A program made the translations under genes and the position numbers. Below, piece by piece: positions 1 through 5,038 of a stretch of DNA of 6,785 bases. A model generated the notes under the pieces. It saw only the letters and a list, made by a program, of their open reading frames with translations. It did not search any database and was not told the origin of the DNA. Origin of the DNA: JALOAT01 sp050179875 (GTDB lineage: Bacteria; Pseudomonadota; Gammaproteobacteria; Thiohalomonadales; Thiohalomonadaceae); contig JBFXES010000163.1 of assembly GCA_050179875.1 (NCBI GenBank), positions 1 through 6,785 on the forward strand, written 5' to 3'. Positions within the stretch are counted from its first letter, which is position 1. Every line of letters begins with the position of its first letter.

Positions 1-228
1 GAGATGCAGCAACTGGCGCTGCGCGGCTTCGACGTGCTCGGTTGCAGGGGCTGGGCGCGCATCGACTTCCTGGTGGATGCCGACGGCACCCAATACCTGC
101 TCGAAGCCAACACCGTGCCGGGCATGACCGATCACAGCCTCGTGCCCATGGCGGCGCGCGCGGCGGGCATCGACTTCGACGAACTGGTGTGGCGCATTCT
201 GGCGGCCACGCTGGAGGCGCGCGCATGA
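1..228 (+). CDS. ddlB: D-alanine--D-alanine ligase, C-terminal 75 residues (5' end outside window)
   Basis: Cytoplasmic ATP-grasp enzyme that joins two D-alanines to make the terminal dipeptide of the peptidoglycan stem. Only the last 75 codons are present; the frame is open from base 1. Visible are the RID...EAN metal-binding signature of the ATP-grasp fold (Asp22, Glu35 and Asn37 of this fragment, matching the Mg ligands of E. coli DdlB) and the downstream PGMT.HSLVPMAA segment, whose Ser-Leu pair contacts substrate in the family. It ends TLEARA then TGA, and this stop overlaps the ftsQ start codon by the ATGA arrangement, so the two are probably translationally coupled. Position directly before ftsQAZ supports DdlB rather than the dispersed DdlA paralogue. 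Nothing in the fragment looks damaged; the ATP-binding N-terminal and central domains cannot be judged here. Confidence 0.95.
   Translation, partial: EMQQLALRGFDVLGCRGWARIDFLVDADGTQYLLEANTVPGMTDHSLVPMAARAAGIDFDELVWRILAATLEARA
212..217 (+). promoter_or_regulatory. Shine-Dalgarno of ftsQ inside ddlB
   Basis: TGGAGG lies 7 nt before the ATG at 225, within the last codons of ddlB. It fixes the ftsQ start at 225 and supports translational coupling across the ATGA overlap. Confidence 0.7.
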
Positions 229-977
229 GACGCCAGGCGCGGGCACGCCGTGATCGCCAGGCCGCAAGGGCAGCGCGGCGGCGTCTCTTCGGCAGGCTGC
301 TCATCGGCGTCGTGCTGCTCGGCGCGGGCGGTTTCGCGCTGGAGCGCCTGCTGGACCCGGCCCGCTTTCCCGTGCGCACGCTGCGCCTCGGGGGCGAACT
401 CGCGCACATCGACCAGGCGCAGATGCGCGACATCGCGCTCGCCCACGCCGCGGGCGGTTTCCTGCGCGTGGACGTAGAAGGGCTGCGCGCGGCGATCGGA
501 TCCCTGCCATGGGTGCGCGAGGCGGCGGTGCGGCGCGTGTGGCCCGACACCATCGAGGTGGAACTGCGCGAGCATCACGCCCTGGCGCAATGGCGCTCGG
601 AGGCGCTGGTGAGCGAGGAAGGCGTGCTGTTTGCGCCGCCGCGGTCGCAGTGGCCCGAGGGCCTGCCCGCATTTTCCGGGCCGGACGGCAGTGTGACCGC
701 AGTGGCGCAGCGTTACCGGGAATTGCGCGAGATCCTCGCGCCCATCGGACTCACGGTGGCGAGCCTGGACATGAGCGAGCGGCGCGCGCTGAGCCTGGGG
801 CTCGGCAACGGTCTCACGGTGCTGCTGGGCCGGGACGATCCGCAGGCGCGTCTGGAACGTTTCGTACGCGCGTATCCCAAGGCGCTGGAACAGCACGCCG
901 CCGGGATCGCGCAGGTGGACCTGCGCTACACCAACGGCTTCGCAGTGGCGTGGAAGAAAGCGGCTCCCGCGGTTTGA
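225..977 (+). CDS. ftsQ: Cell division protein FtsQ
   Basis: Bitopic inner-membrane protein of the divisome that, with FtsB and FtsL, links the cytoplasmic Z ring to septal wall synthesis. The 250-residue product has a very arginine-rich cytoplasmic head (residues 2-20), one membrane segment (about 23-40), a POTRA domain (about 48-116, containing FPVRTLRLGG and LPWVREAAVRRVWPDTIEV) and a periplasmic beta domain ending in VDLRYTNGFAVAWK (231-244). That last block matches the C-terminal strand region through which E. coli FtsQ binds FtsB. The ATG at 225 is chosen because it follows a good GGAGG and overlaps the ddlB stop; the open frame reaches upstream to base 42, but that part is the ddlB shadow. 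Only 14 bp separate it from ftsA, so the genes are surely in one operon. Length is near that of E. coli FtsQ (276 residues, from memory), with a shorter head and tail. Confidence 0.95.
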   Translation: MRRQARARRDRQAARAARRRLFGRLLIGVVLLGAGGFALERLLDPARFPVRTLRLGGELAHIDQAQMRDIALAHAAGGFLRVDVEGLRAAIGSLPWVREAAVRRVWPDTIEVELREHHALAQWRSEALVSEEGVLFAPPRSQWPEGLPAFSGPDGSVTAVAQRYRELREILAPIGLTVASLDMSERRALSLGLGNGLTVLLGRDDPQARLERFVRAYPKALEQHAAGIAQVDLRYTNGFAVAWKKAAPAV

Positions 978-991
978 CGGGTAAGGAACGC

Positions 992-2224
992 ATGTCGAAG
1001 AAATCGGAAAAGAACCTCATCGTCGCCCTCGATATCGGCACCTCCAAGGTGGTGAGCATCGTGGGCGAGATCACCCCCGACAACGAGGTCGAGATCGTGG
1101 GCCTCGGCTCCCATCCATCGCGCGGCCTGAAGAAGGGCGTGGTGGTGAACATCGAATCCACGGTGCAGTCCATCCAGCGCGCCGTGGAGGAAGCCGAGCT
1201 CATGGCCGGGTGCCAGATCCATTCGGTCTATGCGGGCATCGCCGGCAGCCACATCCGCAGTCTCAACTCCCACGGCATCGTCGCCATCCGCGACAAGGAG
1301 GTGTCGGTGGGCGACGTGGAGCGCGTGATCGATGCGGCGCGTGCGGTGGCCATTCCCGCAGACCAGCAGATCCTGCACACCCTGGCCCAGGAATTCATCA
1401 TCGACAGCCAGGAGGGCATCAAGGAACCGGTGGGCATGTCCGGCGTGCGCCTCGAAGCCAAGGTGCACCTGGTGACGGGTGCGGTGAGCGCGGTGCAGAA
1501 CATCGTCAAGTGCGTGCGCCGCTGCGGGCTCGAAGTGGACGACATCGTGCTCGAACAACTGGCGTCCAGTTACGCGGTGCTGTCCGAGGACGAAAAGGAA
1601 CTGGGCGTGTGCCTGGTCGATATCGGCGGCGGCACCACCGACATCGCCGTATTCAGCGAAGGCGCCATCCGCCACACCGCGGTGATTCCCATCGCCGGCG
1701 ATCAGGTGACCAACGACATCGCCGTGGCCCTGCGCACGCCGACCCAGTTCGCCGAGGAGATCAAGGTCAAGTACGCCTGTGCGCTCACCCAGCTCGCCGG
1801 CGCCGAGGAAAGCATCGAAGTGCCGAGCGTAGGCGATCGCCCGGCGCGGCGACTGGCGCGCCAGACGCTCGCCGAGGTGGTGGAGCCGCGCTACGAGGAA
1901 CTGTTCACGCTGGTGCATGCGGAGCTGCGGCGCAGCGGTTACGAGGACCTGTGCGCAGCCGGCGTGGTGATCACGGGCGGCACCTCCAAGATGGAAGGCG
2001 TGGTCGAGCTGGCGGAGGAGATATTCCACATGCCGGTACGCCTCGGCGTGCCGCAGGGCGTCGCCGGCCTGGTGGATGTGGTGCGCAATCCGATTTATTC
2101 GACGGGCGTGGGTTTGTTGCTTTACGGGAAGTACAACCGCGGGGGCACCCGCGAATTGCAGCAGGGCGCCGGCATCAACGGCGTGTGGAAACGCATGAAG
2201 CACTGGTTCCAGGGCAATTTCTGA
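992..2224 (+). CDS. ftsA: Cell division protein FtsA (actin-like Z-ring membrane tether)
   Basis: Cytoplasmic actin-family ATPase that anchors FtsZ polymers to the inner membrane and recruits later division proteins. The product has 410 residues. The nucleotide-binding motifs are all present: LDIGTSK (13-19, phosphate 1), VDIGGGTTD (209-217, phosphate 2) and VVITGGTSKMEG (325-336, adenosine). The FtsA-specific 1C subdomain lies between about residues 85 and 165. The C-terminus (VWKRMKHWFQGNF, 398-410) is the amphipathic membrane-targeting helix, separated from the core by a short flexible linker. The start at 992 has AAGGA 4 nt upstream, slightly close, and begins MSKKSEKNL as family members do. 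The open frame extends upstream to 509, but that part runs through ftsQ in another frame and is not FtsA-like. FtsZ follows after 105 bp, the usual order. Confidence 0.98.
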   Translation: MSKKSEKNLIVALDIGTSKVVSIVGEITPDNEVEIVGLGSHPSRGLKKGVVVNIESTVQSIQRAVEEAELMAGCQIHSVYAGIAGSHIRSLNSHGIVAIRDKEVSVGDVERVIDAARAVAIPADQQILHTLAQEFIIDSQEGIKEPVGMSGVRLEAKVHLVTGAVSAVQNIVKCVRRCGLEVDDIVLEQLASSYAVLSEDEKELGVCLVDIGGGTTDIAVFSEGAIRHTAVIPIAGDQVTNDIAVALRTPTQFAEEIKVKYACALTQLAGAEESIEVPSVGDRPARRLARQTLAEVVEPRYEELFTLVHAELRRSGYEDLCAAGVVITGGTSKMEGVVELAEEIFHMPVRLGVPQGVAGLVDVVRNPIYSTGVGLLLYGKYNRGGTRELQQGAGINGVWKRMKHWFQGNF

Positions 2225-2284
2225 CGAACGAGTGCGGCGCGACGCCTGGGGCAGGGGCGCGCACCGCAAAAAACGGCATGGCGA

Positions 2285-2302
2285 CGTCCGGTGTGCCGGG
2301 CG
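2285..2302 (+). other. Stem-loop in the ftsA-ftsZ gap
   Basis: CGTCCGG, loop TGTG, CCGGGCG: seven pairs including one G-U. It ends 14 nt before the ftsZ Shine-Dalgarno and has no T run after it, so it does not look like a terminator. It could be an RNA-processing or stability element in the leader of ftsZ, or chance in GC-rich sequence. The rest of the 105-bp gap shows no ORF and no convincing promoter. Confidence 0.3.
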
Positions 2303-2316
2303 GCAACAAGAACGAA

Positions 2317-2322
2317 GAGGAG
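2317..2322 (+). promoter_or_regulatory. Shine-Dalgarno of ftsZ
   Basis: GAGGAG lies 7 nt before the ATG at 2330. This is the strongest ribosome site of the division genes here, in keeping with the high FtsZ level cells need relative to FtsQ and FtsA. Confidence 0.75.
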
Positions 2323-2329
2323 ATAACAA

Positions 2330-3466
2330 ATGTTCGAACTAATGGACGCGCAGGTACAGAGCGCCATCATCAAGGTGATCGGCGTGGGGGGCGGCGGAGG
2401 CAATGCCCTCGAACACATGGTGGCTTCCAACATCGAAGGCGTGGACTTTGTCTGTGCCAACACCGATGCGCAGGCACTGAAGAAATCTTCCGCCCGCACC
2501 GTGCTGCAACTGGGCGGCAACATCACCAAGGGCCTGGGCGCCGGCGCCAATCCCGACATCGGGCGTCAGGCCGCCATCGAGGACCGCGAACGCATCCAGG
2601 AGGTGCTCGAGGGCGCCGACATGGTGTTCATCACCGCCGGCATGGGCGGCGGCACCGGCACCGGCGGCGCGCCCATCGTGGCGCAGGTGGCCAAGGAACT
2701 GGGCATCCTCACCGTGGCGGTGGTCACCAAGCCCTTCCCCTTCGAGGGCAAGAAGCGCATGGAGATCGCGCAGAAGGGCATCGAGGAATTGAAGCAGTAC
2801 GTGGACTCGCTGATCACCATTCCCAACGAGAAGCTGCTGTCCGTGCTCGGCAAGCAGATGACCCTGCTGGATGCGTTCAAGGCGGCCAACAACGTGCTGC
2901 TGGGGGCGGTTCAGGGCATCGCCGAACTCATCACCCGGCCCGGCCTCATCAACGTGGACTTCGCCGACGTGCGCACCGTCATGTCGGAGATGGGCATGGC
3001 CATGATGGGTTCCGGCGTGGCGCGCGGCGAGGGCCGTGCCCGTGCCGCCGCCGAAATGGCCATTTCCAGCCCGCTGCTCGAGGACGTCGATCTGTCCGGC
3101 GCCCGCGGCATCCTGGTGAACGTGACCGCCGGCCTGGACATGTCCATCGGCGAGTTCGAGGAAGTGGGCAACGCGGTGAAGGAATTCGCGGCCGAGAACG
3201 CCACCGTGGTGGTGGGTACCGTCATCGACCCGGAGATGAGCGAGGAGCTGCGCGTGACCGTGGTCGCCACGGGCCTGGGACGCAAGCCTCAGCAACAGGC
3301 CGAGCAGAGCCTGCGTGTGGTTTCCAGCGCCCGCAACGCCACCACGGGCGAGATCGACTACACGCACCTGGAACGCCCGACCATCCAGCGCCTGCGCGAA
3401 CGCGACAAGGATCCCAACCTGGATCTGCTGGACATTCCGGCCTTTCTCAGGCGCCAGGCGGACTGA
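2330..3466 (+). CDS. ftsZ: Cell division GTPase FtsZ (Z ring)
   Basis: Tubulin homologue that polymerises with GTP into the ring at midcell and recruits the divisome. The 378-residue product starts MFELMDAQ, close to the E. coli start. It shows the IGVGGGGGNA loop (17-26), the tubulin signature GGGTGTG (106-112), and the T7 synergy loop NVDFADV (208-214) whose Asp210 and Asp213 complete the GTPase site of the next subunit. The polymerising core ends near residue 316, followed by a linker of about 50 residues and the conserved C-terminal peptide DIPAFLRRQAD (368-378), which binds FtsA, ZipA and other partners. All key residues are intact. The start is set by GAGGAG 7 nt upstream. It follows ftsA by 105 bp, and no terminator lies between them. 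A GGAAGGAGGG run right after its stop is discussed in the findings. Confidence 0.99.
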   Translation: MFELMDAQVQSAIIKVIGVGGGGGNALEHMVASNIEGVDFVCANTDAQALKKSSARTVLQLGGNITKGLGAGANPDIGRQAAIEDRERIQEVLEGADMVFITAGMGGGTGTGGAPIVAQVAKELGILTVAVVTKPFPFEGKKRMEIAQKGIEELKQYVDSLITIPNEKLLSVLGKQMTLLDAFKAANNVLLGAVQGIAELITRPGLINVDFADVRTVMSEMGMAMMGSGVARGEGRARAAAEMAISSPLLEDVDLSGARGILVNVTAGLDMSIGEFEEVGNAVKEFAAENATVVVGTVIDPEMSEELRVTVVATGLGRKPQQQAEQSLRVVSSARNATTGEIDYTHLERPTIQRLRERDKDPNLDLLDIPAFLRRQAD

Positions 3467-3518
3467 AAGGAAGGAGGGAACTCAAGGCAGCCCGGCGCCA
3501 GGCCGACACAGAGGGGGA

Positions 3519-3538
3519 GAACGGGTGTGAACCCGTTC
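3519..3538 (+). other. Perfect 8-bp stem-loop between ftsZ and lpxC
   Basis: GAACGGGT, loop GTGA, ACCCGTTC: eight perfect pairs closed by a GNRA-type tetraloop (GUGA in RNA). No T run follows (next bases are ACTAGGCATG), so it is not a standard intrinsic terminator. It could mark an mRNA 3' end or processing site, reduce read-through from ftsZ into lpxC, or fold in a leader. It lies just upstream of the proposed lpxC promoter. Confidence 0.5.
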
Positions 3539-3540
3539 AC

Positions 3541-3569
3541 TAGGCATGGGTATGGCGCTGTGTTACCAT
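3541..3569 (+). promoter_or_regulatory. Candidate sigma-70 promoter for lpxC
   Basis: TAGGCA (3541-3546, 4 of 6 to TTGACA), a 17-bp spacer, and TACCAT (3564-3569, 4 of 6 to TATAAT) preceded by TGT, giving an extended -10. Transcription would start near 3576, leaving a leader of about 46 nt. The site sits in a marked AT-rich pocket, and its core GTTACCATTTG resembles the secA core GTTATCATTCG (9 of 11). A weaker alternative is TTGTCG (3570-3575), 18 bp, GATAAA (3594-3599). Confidence 0.5.
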
Positions 3570-3621
3570 TTGTCGCAAATTCCTTCAGTCAAAGATAAAT
3601 CAAAGGCTTACAGGCCTCTAC

Positions 3622-4530
3622 ATGATCCGCCAGCGCACCTTGAAGAACGTGATCCGGGCCACCGGGGTCGGGCTCCATACCGGGGAGAAGGTCTACCTGA
3701 CCCTCCATCCGGCCCCTGTCGACACCGGCATCGTGTTCCGGCGCGTGGATCTGGGTAACGTCGAGATCCCTGCCAAGGCGCAGAACGTGGGGGACACCAC
3801 CCTGTCCACCACTCTGGTGAAAGGGGATGTGCGCATCTCCACCGTCGAGCATCTGCTTTCCGCCATGGCGGGCATGGGCATCGACAACGCCTACGTGGAT
3901 GTGAGCGCCCCCGAAGTCCCCATCATGGACGGCAGTGCGGGGCCTTTCGTATTCCTTCTCCAGTCGGCCGGCATCGTGGAGCAGAACGCGCCCAAGCGCT
4001 TCATCCGCATCAAGCGCAGCATCGTCGTCGAGGACGGCGACAAGTGGGCGCGCTTCGACCCGTTCGACGGCTTCAAGGTTTCTTTCCGTATCGAATTCGA
4101 TCACCCGGCGTTCTCCGGCCGCAGCCAGCAGGCCGAAGTGGACTTCTCGACCACCTCCTTCGTGAAGGAAGTGAGCCGGGCCAGAACCTTCGGCTTCATG
4201 AGCCAGCTCGAGGCCCTGCGTGCGCGCAACCTGGCCCTGGGCGGCAGCCTGGACAACGCCATCGTGGTGGACGAGTACCGCGTCCTGAACGAGGACGGGC
4301 TCCGCTACGAGGACGAGTTCGTCAAGCACAAGATCCTGGATTCCATCGGCGATCTGTACCTGCTGGGCTGCAGCCTCATCGGCGCGTTCACCGGTTACAA
4401 GTCCGGGCATGCGCTGAACAACCGGCTGCTGCTTGCACTGATCGGCGATCAGGCCGCCTGGGAACAGGTGACCTTCGACGACCCGCAGCAGGCGCCGATC
4501 TCCTACATCCAGCCGCTGGCTGTCAGCTAG
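3622..4530 (+). CDS. lpxC: UDP-3-O-acyl-N-acetylglucosamine deacetylase LpxC
   Basis: Zinc enzyme of the cytoplasm that removes the acetyl group from UDP-3-O-acyl-GlcNAc, the committed step of lipid A synthesis. The 302-residue product covers the whole family length (E. coli about 305). Visible are the ATGVGLHTG opening, VEHL with the zinc ligand His77 and the likely general base Glu76, SRARTFGF (185-192), and KHKILDSIGDL with zinc ligands His236 and Asp240; His263 in KSGHALNN matches the second catalytic histidine of E. coli. No residue known to be essential is missing. The ribosome site is weak (AGG at 3612-3614, 7 nt before ATG). The gene probably has its own promoter. Its stop lies inside the 3' end of the convergent dciA. 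The C-terminus (QPLAVS) differs from the AVLA end recalled for E. coli LpxC, which is part of an FtsH degradation signal. Confidence 0.99.
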   Translation: MIRQRTLKNVIRATGVGLHTGEKVYLTLHPAPVDTGIVFRRVDLGNVEIPAKAQNVGDTTLSTTLVKGDVRISTVEHLLSAMAGMGIDNAYVDVSAPEVPIMDGSAGPFVFLLQSAGIVEQNAPKRFIRIKRSIVVEDGDKWARFDPFDGFKVSFRIEFDHPAFSGRSQQAEVDFSTTSFVKEVSRARTFGFMSQLEALRARNLALGGSLDNAIVVDEYRVLNEDGLRYEDEFVKHKILDSIGDLYLLGCSLIGAFTGYKSGHALNNRLLLALIGDQAAWEQVTFDDPQQAPISYIQPLAVS

Positions 4531-4539
4531 TCCGGCGGC
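4512..4539. other. Stem-loop spanning the overlapping lpxC and dciA stops
   Basis: GCCGCTGG (4512-4519), a 12-nt loop, CCGGCGGC (4532-4539): eight pairs with one G-U on the + strand RNA. Both stop codons (TAG at 4528-4530 on +, TGA at 4525-4523 on -) fall in the loop. Neither side carries a T run, so efficient intrinsic termination is doubtful. It is the only evident hairpin at the convergent junction. Confidence 0.35.
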
Positions 4540-4966
4540 CGCGGGCGGCGAGGCGGCGCAGGGCGTCGCGGAGCCCGGGATCGGAGACCGTGTCGGCCAC
4601 GTCTGCAAGGCACTGGCTGGCGTCGGCGGAGAGCCTGAGCGGCCTGGGACTCACGGGCCGGGGAGTGCCGGCGGCGGGAGCGACCCGCACCTGGATCGAG
4701 ACCAGTCCCGCCAGGTCGGGTAACCCGCGCAGGGCTTCCAGCAGGCCGGGCGCGAGATAGTGGGCCCGCATGCGCCAGGCGGTGGAGTCGGCATGGAGCA
4801 CGAGTACGCCGTCCCGGAGATTCGCCACCCGCACGTGGGGCGCGAGGGAAGGCGGCAGGTAGTCGGCGACGCGCCGGTCCAATGCGGCCAGATGGTGCGC
4901 CCGGTTCACGAGGCGCTGCAGGCCGGCGGTCAGGTCCAGTCGATCAGCACGAAGAGGTTTGCTCAA
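4523..4966 (-). CDS. dciA: DciA-type DnaB helicase loader/operator (DUF721)
   Basis: Small protein of the DUF721 family. DciA members interact with the replicative helicase DnaB and support its loading in most bacteria that lack DnaC or DnaI. The 147-residue product reads MSKPLRADRLD if TTG at 4966-4964 is the start. The DUF721 core runs from about residue 15 to 96 (LQRLVNRAHHL, VRVANLRDGVLVLHADSTAWRMRAHY), then a proline-rich linker (96-110) and a helical tail (LSADASQCLADVADTVSDP...LRDALRRLAAR), a layout I recall for gammaproteobacterial members. No ATG or GTG lies near in frame; other TTG codons lie 15 and 24 nt further upstream, and none has a clear ribosome site, so the start is uncertain. 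It is convergent with lpxC, overlapping it by 8 bp, and divergent from the M23 gene. The frame stays open back to 6040, but that part is a shadow of the M23 gene. Confidence 0.87.
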   Translation of the reverse strand: MSKPLRADRLDLTAGLQRLVNRAHHLAALDRRVADYLPPSLAPHVRVANLRDGVLVLHADSTAWRMRAHYLAPGLLEALRGLPDLAGLVSIQVRVAPAAGTPRPVSPRPLRLSADASQCLADVADTVSDPGLRDALRRLAARGRRTS

Positions 4967-4998
4967 GAAGGGGCACCACAAGAGTAACAACGATCCGA

Positions 4999-5027
4999 AT
5001 GATCCGGGCGACCGGTTCGGAAGTAAA
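4999..5027 (-). promoter_or_regulatory. Candidate promoter for dciA
   Basis: On the - strand, TTTACT (5027-5022, 4 of 6), a 17-bp spacer and GATCAT (5004-4999, 4 of 6). The start would be near 4992, giving a leader of about 26 nt before the TTG at 4966. The -10 and following bases (ATCATTCG) equal those at the secA promoter. On the + strand the overlapping AATGAT (4998-5003) is a weak -10 candidate for the M23 gene. GATCCG repeats directly at 4992-4997 and 5001-5006. Confidence 0.35.
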
Positions 5028-5038
5028 GAGTCCCTGCC

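Noticed and set aside
926..2329. 467-residue open frame on the - strand opposite ftsA
   Set aside because: Antisense shadow rich in His, Arg and Ala with no family resemblance; ftsA on the other strand is certain.
2339..3367. 342-residue open frame on the - strand opposite ftsZ
   Set aside because: Antisense shadow of ftsZ, with typical His/Gly/Ala-rich composition and no motif.
3525..3530. GTG-TGA start-stop element in the hairpin loop before lpxC
   Set aside because: A two-codon element is expected by chance, and nothing further supports use of this GTG over the overlapping one at 3527.
1210..3543. 777-residue open frame on the + strand across ftsA, ftsZ and their gap
   Set aside because: It lies in another frame of two certain genes, is rich in Arg, Gly and His as shadow frames of GC-rich DNA are, and shows no recognisable domain.
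3589..4608. 339-residue open frame on the - strand opposite lpxC
   Set aside because: Shadow of lpxC with biased composition and no domain; lpxC is intact and certain.
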